DNA of 64,000 nt from Sophora flavescens. Lineage: Eukaryota; Streptophyta; Magnoliopsida; Fabales; Fabaceae. The position numbers and the translations under genes were made by a program. The notes under the pieces were generated by a model that saw only the letters and a list, made by a program, of their open reading frames with translations, made no database searches and was not told where the DNA came from. The stretch covers positions 232,985,879 to 233,049,878 of the forward strand of contig CM061062.1 in assembly GCA_030762895.1 (NCBI GenBank), given 5' to 3'. Each line of letters begins with the position of its first letter. Positions within the stretch are counted from its first letter, which is position 1. Positions 33,724-46,486 of the stretch are shown here, in pieces.

Positions 33724-34965
33724 ATGCATGGGTGTGTTCATAGGTTTGCAATCATCCATCTTCAATTTCATTAACAGTTTCTTTGTGTACATAGTTTGAT
33801 GGATGTACACCTCATCCACTGTTTGTTTAACTTAAAGTCAAAGTAAGAACTTGAGTTCTCCCATCATGCTCATTCCAAACTCTTTTTGCATAAGCTTAGA
33901 GAAATATTTGCATAGAGATTCATTAGTAGCACCAAAGATTATGTCATCAACATATATTTGGAATGAACTTAACCTTTCATACCAAGCTCAAGGAACTTTT
34001 TTAAGGCCATGTAAAGCTTTCTTTAGCTTATATACGTGTTCAGGTTGGGTTTCACTTTAAAACCCGGAGGTTGCATAACATACACTTCCTCACTAATAAC
34101 ACAATTTAGAAAAGCACTTTACATCCATTTGATATAGCATTATACTATGATGTACAAAAAATGATAATAAGATGTGAATAGCCTCTAGTCTAGCAACTGG
34201 TACAAAAGTTTCAGTATAATCTATACCTTCTTCCTGTGAATAACCTTGTGCAACAAGTCTAGCTTTATTTCTTATCACTTTACCATTTTCATCAAGCTTG
34301 TTTCTATAAACCCATTTGGTTCCAATAACAGATTTTTCTTTTGGCAAAGGCACAAGAGTCCATACTTCACTTCTATCAAACTGGTTCAGTTCTTCCTGCA
34401 TTGCTAGAATCCAACCCTCGTCTAGTAGTGCCTCATCTATTGTCTTTGGTTCTAACTCAGAGACTAAAGCAGAAACATTTTGCTCTTTGAATGTAGATCT
34501 GGTTCTTAGCTTGTCATTAGGATTCCCAATGATTTGATCTTGTGGATGATAATTCTTGAAGTACCAAGATCTTTGAATATTTTCATGTTGAGAAGTTGAA
34601 GTTTCTGACTCATGTTGTTGATGATCGTCCACTTGATCATCAGGTTTGACATTTTCTTGATTTTCAGAATCTTTGAGATTCAAATCTGCAATAGCTTCAT
34701 CAAGCTCTGATAATTTCTTATCAGGCTGGCTGTCATCAAACTTAACATGTATACATTGTTCTACTACTAAGGTTCTAGAATTGTAAACTCTAAACCCTTT
34801 GGAAGACTCAATACCCAAACAGAAATCCATTATCTACTTTAGCATCAAACTTACCTAGTTGATCTTTAGTATTTAATATATAGCATTTACAACCAAATGG
34901 ATGAACGTAAGATATGTTGGGTTTTCGACCTTTCCACAATTCATAAGGGGTCTTATTCAAGATTG
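33724..34965 (-). pseudogene. Copia E integrase end, linker and RT, copy 1
   Basis: The minus strand shows, from the right, the end of integrase (ILNKTPYELWKGRKP at the very edge), the linker, RT words (EGWILAMQEELNQF, WVYRNKLDENGKV, LYQMDVK) and YVDD near 33950. The frame breaks after QMDVK near 34110. It stops abruptly at 34965 against the Copia B LTR. The copy at 57862-59184 has the same right-hand boundary. Confidence 0.85.
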
Positions 34966-36437
34966 TGTTGAGACCTCATAACTCTGAGACACATTCCATG
35001 TGTAAATTCTCTAAGTTTTGATGATTCTAAATAGATTAAGTCTGATAATATTGAACCATATGAAAGTACTGACATGCCTGATAAGTGTGTAGGAAAATAG
35101 ACTTAAGGACACTAATCTATTTTATGTTCCGTCTACTTTTTAGAAGAGCACAGTTTTTAGACTCGTCTAAAAACCACTCGTTTAATATTTCTGTCTGAAG
35201 AAGACTCTGTGGAGTACCCGTCTAGTTTTGGACTACACAAGCACCCATCTACTTTTTGGCTTGCTTTGCATCCGTGTAAATTTCCAACATTGCTACAAAT
35301 GTCAGTCTGTCAGAAATGAAGTCCAAGTCACCTTATTCAAATTAGATGCCTTCCTTAAGGATCTCGAAGACCTCTGGATAATAGCACAAAGGATAAAGAA
35401 TAAAGAACGTTTGTTTCAAGGTTTTAAGGAATAAACACACAATATATGTACCACATCAGAAACCTTTTTGATGTTTTAGTACAAAATAAAAGTGCTCTCT
35501 GGAAAGTTAACTGATTGTTGCATTGAAAGATGAAAGCTCTTTACTGCAAGTACAAGAAGCCTGCTGCTACAACTCTGATACAACAGTTGCTCAGGATAAA
35601 GTGTACTCTTGGACTACCTTATCAAAGCTCATCGTTCCTAAGCATTTATTGTCTAAACAGAACGACTCTTTGGCATTAATGGTGTCCCAGAAGCTCAAAT
35701 CAGAAGAGCACACTTTTTGAAGCTGTACCTAACGGATTAAATTGATCGAAGTCTTTATATAGACCAAACCATGAAAACGAAGACAAGAAGTTGAATATCA
35801 TTAAGAACACTATGCAAGAAGCATTTACTCACTTCATTAAATTCTTCATTCCTTCATTAAATACTTCTTCAATCATTTTATATTAATTTGCAGTATTTCA
35901 CACTTCATATTTATTTCACTCTTTGAGTGTCATCTGAAAGATTTGCAAGTTATATTAATTACTCAAAACCTTTATCCCTTACTGTGTTGAACCTAAAAAG
36001 GCTAGGTGAGCAAACAATACTTGTTTGAGTGTTGAGCCCGGAGAGGCTAGGTGAGCAAAGAATACTTGTACTATAATATGATCAGTTATAGTGGAAACTT
36101 AGTGCTGCCAAGAAATTGGGAGTACCGCTGTGAATTTTGGGGTGAACCAGTATAAAACTCTTGAGTGATATTTCTCTTCCCTTATCTATTTATTTTGTTT
36201 AAGTATTATTTGTTTAAGCTTGTAACTTGGGGAGTTATTTTGTGAATATCAAACTTTGTTTTACCCTTCTCTGTATGCTTGTGTGTTCTGTCTCAAAATT
36301 AGATGTGTCACTTGTCTAATCTTCTACTGTCTTATTTTTGCTTTGTGTGGCTGGGAAATTTAATAACTTTCAAAGTAACTGAAAAAGTTGGTAAACACAA
36401 TTCAACCCCCCTTCTTGTGTTAACTTTGGTTATTTCA
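34966..36437 (+). repeat. Copia B LTR
   Basis: TGTTGAGACCTC...TTATTTCA, 1472 bp. It is homologous to LTR A and especially to LTR C (59185-60641). CCCGTCTA-type words occur near 35216-35250, and a TATA-like TATATAG at 35756-35762. The left neighbour is the inverted Copia E integrase, exactly as at LTR C. Confidence 0.85.
35756..35762 (+). promoter_or_regulatory. LTR TATA box
   Basis: TATATAG in GTCTTTATATAGACCAAACC. The same string is at 59960-59966 in LTR C. Confidence 0.55.
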
Positions 36438-36439
36438 GT

Positions 36440-36451
36440 TGGTATCAGAGC
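36440..36451 (+). other. primer-binding site, tRNA-Met type
   Basis: TGGTATCAGAGC, two bases after the LTR end. Confidence 0.9.
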
Positions 36452-36500
36452 TCAGCCTCTGGGTTGAGCACTTGATAATGTAGAGGAAAAGATCTTGTAA

Positions 36501-37285
36501 ATGGTAGGAGAAGCCAGTACAAGCAAGAACCATGTTGGAGAAGGATCCTCAATGTTGAGACCTCCATACTTCAATGGAGAGGACTACATCTATTGGAAAG
36601 AAAAGATGAAGTGGTTTTTACGATCCACTAACTCTGATCTCTGGGATATCATCGAAGAATGTCCTTTTGTTCCTAAAGATGACTAAGGAGCTGAAGTTCC
36701 TAAAGCAAACATGACCACTGATCAAAGAACAAAATGACAGTTAAATGCCAAAGCTAGATATGCAATCATGTGTGCTTTGAACAGAGAAGAATTTGAAAAA
36801 TTATGTGCTTGTGAATCTGCAAAAGAAATGTGGGATTCACTAGCTGTTGCTCATGAAAGAACCAACAAGGTCAAAGGGACCAAAGTCAGCATGTTGGTCA
36901 TAAAGTATGAATTGTTCAAAATGGAAGAAGGAGAGACTATTGGCCGATTGTATGGAAGATTTCAAACCATAACCATGAAGCTAGATGAGCTTCTTGGTAC
37001 TCTTCATATCCATGAACAAGAGCCGACTGAAGAAAACAATGGAATGAAAAACAAATCCATTGCTCTTAAGACTGACAAGAAGTCATCTAAAGGAGTAGTC
37101 TCAAAAGCTCTCAAAGTAGAAGATAGTCTTCACAGACTCCTCATACTAGTTGTGGAAAAGCTGGACATATCACGTCTAAGTGTATTCACAAAAAGAGAAG
37201 GAAGTCTTCACAGACGCCTCATACTAACAGAAAAGGACCCAACAAAATATGGGTACCTAAGTCCATAATCATTCTAGTTGCAGAC
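36501..37285 (+). pseudogene. Copia B gag, deleted
   Basis: The ATG at 36501 gives MVGEASTSKNHVGEG as in copy C. A TAA lies near 36684 and a TGA at about 36736 (AAATGACAG), the latter shared with copy C. From 36768 the frame is open. Two internal deletions are seen relative to Copia A: one near 36975 joins FQTI to MKLDELLGTL, and one near 37121 joins ALKVED to the second zinc knuckle region. The second junction is bordered by a repeated word CTTCACAGAC-CCTCATACTA (37124 and 37205), suggesting template switching. The first zinc knuckle and the coiled-coil part are missing. Confidence 0.8.
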
Positions 37286-37781
37286 ATGCTTAACAGGACA
37301 AAGCACACACCTAACATGGTACCTGTACAGTGGATGCTCGTGACATATGACAGGAGAAAGTCTATGTTCCTAGACCTCCAACTGAAGAAAGGTGGACATG
37401 TAACCTTTGGTGGCTTCCAGAAAGGAAAAGTGGTTGGCGTAGGTAAAATTGGTGGTAAACCTCCTTTGCCTATTATATGTGATGCCTTATATGTAAAAGT
37501 GATGAAACATAATCTGCTTAGCATAAGTCAATTGTGTGATAGTGGATTTTTTGTATCTTTTTCAAAGGATGCATGCATAGTCAATGACAATAGTGGAAAG
37601 ACCCTCTTTTCTGCTAAAAGTCAAAAGAATCTGTATAAGATTGACCTGTCTAAACTTTCAGATCAAAGTGTAACAAGCTTTATGTCTAAAGAGGATGAAA
37701 AGTGGCTGTGATATAAGAAACTAGGACATGTTAGTAAGAAACAAATTTCTAAGTTGAAAAAGCATAATCTTGTGAGAGGAT
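37286..37781 (+). pseudogene. Copia B protease and integrase N-terminus
   Basis: The protease active-site region near 37317 is damaged: the catalytic Asp of the WYLDSG motif reads Tyr in that frame, followed by a stop. Downstream words KKGGHVTFGG, ALYVKVMKHNLLSISQLCDSGFF and KTLFSAKS are the usual copia protease-integrase connection. The integrase zinc domain starts near 37700; its first His position reads Tyr after a TGA stop (WL-stop-YKKLGHVSKKQ). The frame is cut at 37781 by the D insertion and goes on at 55771. Confidence 0.82.
37777..37781. other. target-site duplication, left copy (element D)
   Basis: AGGAT, repeated at 55766-55770. The integrase reading frame of Copia B resumes after the second copy. 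Confidence 0.88.
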
Positions 37782-39422
37782 TGTAAGACTCAATGACTTC
37801 GAGATTTTGATATACGACAAATACAATTTAATGTGTGTGCAAGTGTTTTAGTGTCAAATTGCAAAGACATGTATCAAACAGTGATCAACAAGTTCATTAA
37901 GCAAATTCAAGGAAAATATTCAAGGAAGAACTTGAAGGAATCAAGGATCTGAACGTAGAAATCCAAAGAGCAAAGTCAAAGATCAAAGGATCATCAAGAC
38001 CAAGCTTAAAGGAGAATTTTAGATTTAAGTCTTAGATGATTTGTAAGAGAAAGAAATCTCTTAGTCACAAGATAGCTCAATTAAAAATATGTATGAAGAA
38101 AATCAATTTTCAAAACTTCCATTAAAAGGAATAAGTTTTTTATAATGAAAATGATTTTTGGAAACAAGAAAATTATTTGTCAGGTACAACCATGTAATCA
38201 ATAGATGTATGTCTGCTACTGTAACTGACAAATGAATTTAAGGTTCTTGATTCAATACATAGATGTATTGAATGGGTGTACCGATGGATTAACCAAGTTC
38301 AAGTTTTTGAAAAACACGTACAACCATGTATTACACAGGTGTACAAAAACTATCAGAACTATCAATATGAAACTGGTTAATACAGGCAAGTACTCAACCC
38401 CTGTTCAAGAATCAGAGTCAAGAAAATAGATTCTGTTATCAGACCCAAATCTATTTTAATTGATCCCAACGACTATAACTTGTTTCGTATATATAGAGGG
38501 ATTAAAGGGACACTTTTAACAGTATCAGAAGTTTACAAAATCAATTAGAGAGGTCAATTGTGAAAATCATTCATCTTCTTGCTTGAGCTTCATTATGAAA
38601 AAGAGTGTTTCAATTCTCATAAGAACTTCAACTTGTATATCTGACTTCTGAGAGTTATGAATCAATCTTTATGTACTTTTCGATTGTAAAGAGAGAGGGA
38701 GTATCTCTGGGTGATTAGGGTGAGGAATCCTAAGGAAGAACATTGATTGAGGCTCTTCACAAGAGTGTGGTATTTCGAGGTGAAGGAGTGCTCTGTGGTG
38801 TAAAGGTTTTTCAAGCTACCTGGCTAAAGCTTGTTTTGTTAGTGTGTGAATACCTACAGGTGGAGTGGGGACTGGATGTAAGTCACAGTGGTGGTGGTTG
38901 AACTAGTATAAAACTGATTGTGTGATATCTTTAAACTCAAACTCTTTAATTTATGTCTTGCGCATATAATTGTGATCTTGATGTTCTAAGTTTTCAATTG
39001 ATATCAGTTCTTGATATGTTTAATATGAATTCAAACCATAGTATTACTGCAATCAATCTTGAGTTATTAATTGTTCAAAACTGAGTTGATTAAGACTGTT
39101 CTTGATCACTGAAACTGATATATTGTAACTTCAGTTCTTGACTGATTAAGGCCTGTATCTAACACCTGTACGATCCTAAACTGAACATCTTCCTGTTTGA
39201 TTCAATCACTGTTTAATTGATAGCTATGAGTTGTGAACTTAAATCTTATTACTGATTTATCTTTCTGAATTAATCTTTCTTTCCTCACCACCTTCTATTC
39301 AAGATTTCATAAAAAGCCCTTCACTGTTTTTGTAAAAGATCCTGACGCAACTATGATTTGAAAAGTAAATTTTTGAAATCTCAATTCACCCCCCCTCTTG
39401 AGTCGTTGAAGCCAAAACAACA
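37782..39422 (+). repeat. Copia D 5' LTR
   Basis: TGTAAGACTCAATG...AACAACA, 1641 bp. It lacks the GCTCGTCCA minisatellite of D2 and D3. In its place (38160-38400) it has unrelated sequence with repeated AACCATGTA-type words. The TATA-like word is TATATATAG near 38489. Confidence 0.88.
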
Positions 39423-39424
39423 AT

Positions 39425-39436
39425 TGGCATCAGAGC
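39425..39436 (+). other. primer-binding site, variant tRNA-Met type
   Basis: TGGCATCAGAGC, identical to that of copy D2. Confidence 0.85.
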
Positions 39437-39471
39437 TAAACTCTTAAGTTTGACTTAACAGCTATAAGAGT

Positions 39472-41162
39472 AGGGCTTCCAATGACTGTTTGAATGAAGG
39501 GGCTTCCCTTGCACGCCCTCCTGCCTTCAATGGATCTGAGTATATCTATTGGAAGGAAAGAATGGTAATCTTTCTTGAGGCAGCAGGTGTTGACATATGG
39601 GATGTAGTAGAAAATGGACCATTTGTCCCCTCTACTATAGATGCTAATGGTTCTCCAAGAAATAAGCCTAAAACTGAATGGAATGAGGATGATAAGAAAT
39701 GAGTTCAATATAATGCACGTGCTAAGAATATTATAACATCTGCTTTAAGCCGTGATGAGTTTTTAAGGGTTTCAAATTGCAAATCAGCAAAAGAGATGTG
39801 GGATACATTGCAAGTAACACATGAAGGAACCACATATGTCAAAAGAGCAAGAATGAACAACCTCACACATGAGTATGAGTTGTTCAGAATGAAGCAAAGA
39901 GAACCTATGACTGAAATGCTAAAGAGATTCACTCACATTATCAACCAACTTGCTGGCCTTGGAAAAGCTATATCAAATGAAGATCAAATTAACAAAGTAA
40001 TGAGATGCTTGAGTAGGGAATGGCAGCCTAAAGTCACTGCAATCTCAGAATCTAGAGACCTCTCATCAATGACCATTGCCACATTGTTTGGAAAACTGCA
40101 AGAGCATGAATTGAAGTTGAACAGACTGAATGAGAATGAAGAAACTGACAAAAAGAAAAAGGGATTGGCTCTGAAATCACAAGTCAGAGAAGTAGAAGAC
40201 AGTGATGATAATGATTCAGCATAAGAGGGAGAATTTGAAGAAGAGATGGGAATGCTAGTTAGAAAATTCAAGAAGTTCCTAAAGAAGAAAGACAACTTCA
40301 AAATAAAGCCATCCACTTTTCAAAGGAGAAATTTCAGTAAAGGTGACAACTCTTCCAACAACATCACATGCTATGAATGTGGAAAGATTGGCCACATGAA
40401 GCTTGACTGTCCAAAACTGAAAAAGAAGGACAAGACAAAAATGTTTGACTCAAAGGACAAGAAGTGGAGAAAGCCAAGAAAGGCCTACATTGCTTGGGAT
40501 AATAATGATATAGATTCCACTGAAGAATCTAAATTTGAGAGGCAAACTTGTGCTTGATGGCCAGCAATAACACTCATTCAGAGAGTGAGGTAAATTCTGA
40601 TTCACATCCTACTTTTGATGAATTGCAAGATGCATTTGATGAGTTACATGCTGAATATCTTAAGATTGCTAAACAACTTGTCTCATCTAGAAAAATAATT
40701 GCTAAACAATGTGATGATTATGCATGCTTGAAAATGAAAGAAAGAGAACTAGAAGCTAGGAATAAAGTCTTGATTGCATCTATCTCTAATTGTTTTAAGT
40801 GTTGTACATTGACTAAGGAAGTTGAAAAACTGAAAAGTGACCGAGCCAACTTCACAAATGGTAGAGATAACTTGAATGCTTTATTAGGACTGCAAAAATG
40901 TGTTTATGATAAGGCTGGAATAGGCTATGAACCTAAGATACATGAGAAATATTTTAAGAAATTTTTTTCTGCACCTAAGACATCAAACACACCATTTGTT
41001 AAATGCAACTTTTGTGCTAGAAAAGGTCACACAGCTTCTACATGTCAATACAGAAAATCAGCATACAATAAATCTAAGTATATATGGGTTCCTAAAGGAA
41101 CTATTGCTGCAACTAACCATGAAGGACCCAAACAGATTTGGGTACCCAAAACACAAACATGA
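39472..41162 (+). pseudogene. Copia D gag, start codon lost
   Basis: The start codon used in D2 (ATG) reads AGG at 39472-39474. The next in-frame ATG is at about 39553. The frame is interrupted by a TGA near 39700 and a TAA near 40222, and one base lost near 40535 shifts it to another frame, open to 41162. Domains are the FNGSEYIYWKERM start, the EMWDTLQVTHEGT motif, a first zinc knuckle CYECGKIGHMKLDC (about 40370, intact) and a second CNFCARKGHTASTC (about 41006, intact). It ends with two IWVPK words. Confidence 0.84.
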
Positions 41163-41175
41163 TTTTGTTTTGTAG

Positions 41176-42120
41176 GTGTGTTGGAAAGCCAAAAATGTGA
41201 AATGGTATCTTGACAATGGCTATTCCAAGCATATGACAGGAGACAGAAGCAAGTTCATTACATTCACTCCAAAATCTAGTGGAAGTGTTACATATGGAGA
41301 CAATAACAAAGGGAGAATACTTGGCATTGGCAACATTGGAAGTGACTCAACAACAATCATTGAGGATGTACTATATGTTGAAGGACTGAAACACAACCTA
41401 TTAAGTATCAGTCAACTATGTGACAAAGGCTTCAAGGTAAAATTCAATTCCAATAGTTGCTTAATAGAATATCAGCATGATGAAAATTTGAAATTAATTG
41501 GACATAGGATAGATAACATCTATATTCTTGACTTAGGTAATATCTCTTCAAATACTGCATGCGGTCTTATTTCAAAAGAGGAAGTGAATTGGCTTTGGCA
41601 TAGAAGAATTGCACGCATTCACACGAACCACTTGAATAAACTGATTTGTAAAGATCCTGTAGTTGGTTTGCCTAAACTGAAATTTGTAAAATATGGACTA
41701 TGTGATGCATGTCAAAAAGGAAAGCAAGTTAAGGTCTCTTTTAAACCAAAGAACATTGTTTTAACAACTAGACCCTTGCAACTTTTACACATGGATTTAT
41801 TTGGTCCATCTAGAACCAAAAGCTTTGGTGGTAACTTGTATGCATTGGTAATAGTAGATGATTACTCTAGATATACATGGACATATTTTCTATCTCATAA
41901 GAGTGATTCATTTGCTGCATTAAAGAAAATGGCAAAAATTGTGCAAAATGAAAAAATACATGAAAATGGTTTCTATAAAAAGTGATGTGGGAGAATTTTA
42001 AAATGAAGTGTTCGAAAACTTTTGTGATGAGCATGGTATTCAACATAATTTTTCTGCTTCTAAAACTCCACAACAAAATGGAGTAGTGAAAAGGAAAGAA
42101 TAATCTTGGAAAATTTTATG
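41176..42120 (+). pseudogene. Copia D protease and integrase, partly deleted
   Basis: The protease motif reads WYLDNGYSKHMTG; the catalytic Asp is kept but the next residue is Asn instead of Ser. The zinc domain near 41590 has WHRR and the pair CDACQKGK. The first core Asp is in LLHMDLFGP. A frameshift near 41985 follows; the second Asp lies in SDVGGEF. The third residue, the catalytic Glu of NGVVERK, reads Lys (NGVVKRK) near 42085. Directly after that, near 42115, about 80 codons are missing and the sequence resumes at KADEGIFLGYS. The enzyme cannot be active. Confidence 0.83.
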
Positions 42121-43776
42121 CAAAGGCTGATGAAGGAATTTTCCTAGGTTACTCTCTATCTAGTAAAGCATTTAGAATATATAATAAGAGAACACAAACC
42201 ATTGAGGAATCTATGCATGTGACATTTGACGAGTCTAACCCCAAAAGGTTGGGAAATGATTCTATTATTAATGATCTTGCAGATTCAATTGAGAAAAATC
42301 TCCAAGAAGAGAAACAGGACAATGGAGAAGATGAAAGCTTAAAGAATGAATTGCTGCAGCAGGAGCAAACAGAACAATAGCCTGACCTACCAAAGGAATG
42401 AAGGACTGTCAGAAATAATCCAATTGATAACATCATTGGTGAAATTACAAAGGGGGTAACTACTAGACAATCTCTTAGAAATGCTTGTAATCATATGGCA
42501 TTTGTGTCTCAAGTAGAACCTAAGAACATAGATGATGCTATAATTAATGAACATTGGATGACGGCTATGCAAGATGAGTTAAACCAGTTTGAAAGAAACC
42601 AAGTTTGGAAACTAGTGCCTAAACCCAAGAACTGTCAAGTAATAGGTACAAAATGGGTTTTTAGGAATAAACTAGATGAAAATGGTATAATTGTAAGAAA
42701 CAAGGCTATATTGGTAGCCAAAGGGTATAACCAAGAAGAAGGCATAGATTATGATGAAACATATGTACCAGTAGCAAGATTAGAAGCTATAAGAATGCTA
42801 CTTGCTTATGCTTGCATAATGGGATTTAAATTGTATCAAATGGATGTTAAGAGTGCTTTCTTAAATGGATTTATACAAGAGGAAGTGTATGTTGGTCAAC
42901 CACCTGGTTTTGAGAATAATGAACTGCCTAACCATGTTTATAAACTTTCTAAAGCACTATATGACTTAAAGCAAGCTCCTAGAGCTTGGTATGAAAGGTT
43001 AAGTAATTTTCTCATTGAAAAAGGATTTAAAAGAGGTAAAGTTGACACAACTTTGTTCACTATGAAAAAGGCACACAACATTTTACTTGTACAAATATAT
43101 GTGGATGATATAATTTTTGGTGCCACTAATGAGCATTTGTGCAATGAGTTTGCAAGTCTTATGCAGAGTGAGTTTGAAATGTCAATGATGGGTGAGCTGA
43201 ACTTTTTCCTTGGACTGTAAATAAAGCAAACTGAAAATGGAATCTTTGTTAGCCAAACCAAGTACTGCAATGAGTTGATCAAGAAGTTAGGCATGGAAAA
43301 TGCTAAGGAGATGGCTACTCCAATGTGTACCTCCTGTTATCTGGACAAGGATGAGCAAGGTAAACCTGTTGATGTTTCTAAATTCAGAGGTATGATAGGC
43401 TCACTACTTTATCTTACTGCTAGTAGGCCAGATATCATGTTTAGTGTATGCATGTGTGGTGGGTATCAAGCAAATCCAAAAGAATCACACTTAACAGCAG
43501 TTAAAAGGATAATTAAGTATCTGTTAGGAACAAAAGACATGGGATTATGGTATCCCAAGGGAGCTACATGTACTTTAATTAGCTATTCAGACTATGATTT
43601 TGCTGGTTGTAAACTAGATAGAAAGAGTACTAGTGGAACTTGCAATTTACTAGGAAACTCATTAGTATCATGGTTCAGTAAGAAACAATCTAGTGTGGCT
43701 TTATCCACTGCAGAGGCTGAATATGTAGCAGCTAGTAGCTGTTGTGCACAGGTTCTTTGGATGAAACAATAATTAG
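42121..43776 (+). pseudogene. Copia D linker and reverse transcriptase
   Basis: After the linker (GYSLSSKAFRIYN, with stops near 42380 and 42400) an open frame from 42495 covers RT. Motifs are WVFRNKLDENG, EEGIDYDETY, LYQMDVKSAFLNG and YVDDIIFGAT (about 43100). A TAA replaces Gln at 43218-43220 and another TAA replaces Gln near 43770. RNase H starts at LDRKSTSGT (43613) and ALSTAEAEY, and is cut at 43781 by the Athila insertion. It continues at 53138. Identity to copy D2 is high throughout. Confidence 0.88.
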
Positions 43777-43781
43777 TTGAT
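43777..43781. other. target-site duplication, left copy (Athila)
   Basis: TTGAT, repeated at 53138-53142. The intact target is visible in copy D2 at about 24535 (TTAGTTGATTATGG), which confirms the junction. Confidence 0.92.
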
Positions 43782-45053
43782 TGATCCGCTGTCGCACACG
43801 GGTCAAAAACGAGTGATTAGAAAAAAAAACTGCAGTTAGGGCACGACAACTCGAGTATCGTATCTCAAGGACTCTTGGATTTTTATTAACCTAGAAATCG
43901 ATTGGGGTCGGGGGTAGATTCAATGAGAGAAGAATTGATTAACAAAACAATGCAATTAAGTGATTATCAATAAGCTGAAACGATTAATCTGCTGTTTCGA
44001 TTTCCCAACTATCATTGATTCACATAAATTCCATGCCCTAAGCGGATTCTAATCTCTTTTCGATTGTAGCAGCAATTAGAAAAGCGCAATTGACACTACG
44101 AGATATATGTTCCTAATTTCCGAATTAAGCAAACGGATTGAAGCTCTCGTGAATTAAGCAAACACGACAAACACACGCGAATTAAGCAAACATGATCAAG
44201 GTATAGGAACATAGAATCATCGAAATTAATCAACACTTATTCTATACAACTTGAATTAAGAAAACAAGGTATATAGCATAATATTGAAAGAGACAAGTAA
44301 TTTGATAGGGAATTATGGAACCTAAAGTGCCAGCGGAAACCGATTACAGCAGACTAATCCCTGGTGATTAGGTCTCCATCACAAACATGATACAAACCCT
44401 TGGAATAGACTAAAAACAATGAAAATTCTATATGATTTGCGTCTGCCCTGGTGCCTTTTATAAATTAGGATTCGCGTCACGGCCGTGACGTATTCTGCCA
44501 AGGGCACGCATTCAAATTCTAGTCTATCACGGCCTTGATGCCAATCACGGCGAGGCCGTGATGCTTTCTGACTTTGGGTGCTGATCTGTCATGGCCGTGA
44601 CCTCCATCACGGCTAGGTCGTGATCATTTCTGTTCTTCAGGGTTCTCTCATCACGCCCATGATAGGTATAACGGCTGGGCCGTGATGCTTTCTGACTTTC
44701 AGGGTCTTCTCATCACGCCCGTGATGGTCATCATGGCTGGGCTGTGATGCTCTCTGATCTTCATGGGTAGCTCATCACGGCCGTGACCAGTGTCACGGCC
44801 TGGCCGTGATGGCTTATGCTTTAAGAGTCCTTCCCTTTTTGCTCTTCTTATTACCCTGAAAACATGAAATAACAGTAAATTCTTTATTTGACTCAAAATT
44901 AGCAAAAATGTCCTAAAACTACTTAAGAGACTCAAAATGTTGCTTGAGGACAATTAAATCCAAATTCGGGCGAAAATGAGATTAAACTCGAGTAGTTAGT
45001 GCAAAAGCCATGGTCTTACTAGTTATAAAACTAGACGAGCCAGGGGCTTATCA
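43782..45053 (-). repeat. Athila 3' LTR
   Basis: On the minus strand TGATAAGCCCC...GCGGATCA. It is preceded in that orientation by the polypurine tract. It contains a palindrome array at 44476-44810. Confidence 0.92.
44476..44810 (-). repeat. palindrome array in Athila 3' LTR
   Basis: Five pairs of a long stem (ATCACGGC-3nt-GCCGTGAT or mutated form) and the short palindrome TCACGGCCGTGA, separated by words such as TTTCTGACTTT. Several stems have single changes (for example ATCACGCCCGTGAT), some of them in both LTRs. Confidence 0.88.
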
Positions 45054-46486
45054 AAATACCCCAAACTTAAAGTTTGCTTGTCCCCAAGCAAACTAAAACT
45101 CAAAAAGTCTCAAACTTGGCAAGCTTAAAGGATTCAACCAATTTCGTACAAACTTCATGCAATTTAATCAAAACAATTTTTTTCTTCAATGTTTTCCCCC
45201 TTGCAACAATGTAATCCCCACATTCATTTACTTTAAACAATTGAGAATTCCATCATTCATGCAATCAGTAATCTGAGCAAGGGATCTAAGTTACACACAA
45301 AAGGGAGATCGCCAATTTCAAACAATTGCCTTCCTCATAAGGGCATTTAATATTTCACTTATTCGCCCTTGTCTAGGCTATCAACTTTTCACTTAATTTC
45401 ACATTTCAAGAGCACTTCCCATGAATTTGATTTTCATCTCAAACAAAGTTCCCACGAAAACATGCATGCAACATCAAAAGGTCTTTTAAAGGTTGTAATG
45501 GGGCCTGGCTAAAGGTAGGATATTCAAAGGTACTAGGCTTAAGTCCCTAGGAACTAAGAGAGCATGAGAATTTTGACACATTGAACTTCCACTCAAATTC
45601 CTTTTTCCATTTTTCTTTTTGCTTTGGGTGACTACAGCCTTTTTCTTCTAATACCCTTTTTTTTGACATTTTGTTCTTTTCTCTTTTTTTTTCTTTGCCT
45701 TTGGCTCCAACCTTTATTTTTCTTTTTCTCAACCCAGAATGACATATCAAACCTTGTAGCCACCCTAAACTTAATTTCTTACAACCCTTCTCTTGCTAAG
45801 CTTCCATGCTCTCCTAATCCTAGGATTGGGTTAACATGGTTTTTCCAGATTTTTGGCTTATAACATAAGGTCATCAAGAAACAATAGGCTTATTAGGCTC
45901 AATGTGGCTAACTAGGGAACATGCATTAGGGATGGTTCTTTTAGGCCAAGTAGTTATTTCAAAGAAAATTGCCTAAATCATTTGATGCAACCACATAAAC
46001 ATGCAAACCATGAAGAGATTCAAGCAAATCCGGGAAAGTGCAACTTAAAAGTGATTCACACAATTAAAAACATGTTGGAGTCTCAAATCCTCACCTGGAC
46101 ATTTTTGCAAATTGTTTGACCGAGATTCAATCCCTAGTGTATGCATCCCTTCACCCCAAACTTATCATAAATCATGCAATCACAACAAAATATCTCAAAG
46201 TTCAATTTTCAATTTTTCACACGGGGATCAATTTTCAATTTTCAAAACCTAGGGAGAAACCATCAACAGTCAACACATATCATGCAATCCATCTATACAA
46301 AATTTAATTAAAATCCATCAAGCTCACCGACACAAGACTCAACACACATACGACACCAAGCAACACAAACAAGGAAAACAAAACAAAGTAATTGGTTCCC
46401 TCCCCCAAACTTAAGACATACATTGTCCTCAATGAAAGAACATAGATATAAAATAAGAGTGAGGGAAAGGAGAAGGTGCTCCCTGA
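45054..46486 (-). other. Athila spacer and polypurine tract
   Basis: Non-coding between the end of integrase and the 3' LTR, homologous to 1369-2842. The polypurine tract (AAGTTTGGGGTATTT on the minus strand) is at 45054-45068. Further AAGTTTGGGG-like words lie near 45765, 46153 and 46402. Short frames on the plus strand (45624-45863, 46116-46307) are not in the element's orientation and look like chance. Confidence 0.75.

Noticed and set aside
45624..45863. plus-strand Phe-rich ORF in the Athila spacer
   Set aside because: It is on the strand opposite to the element and comes from an A/G-rich tract; the homologous spacer at 2015-2275 gives a similar artefact.
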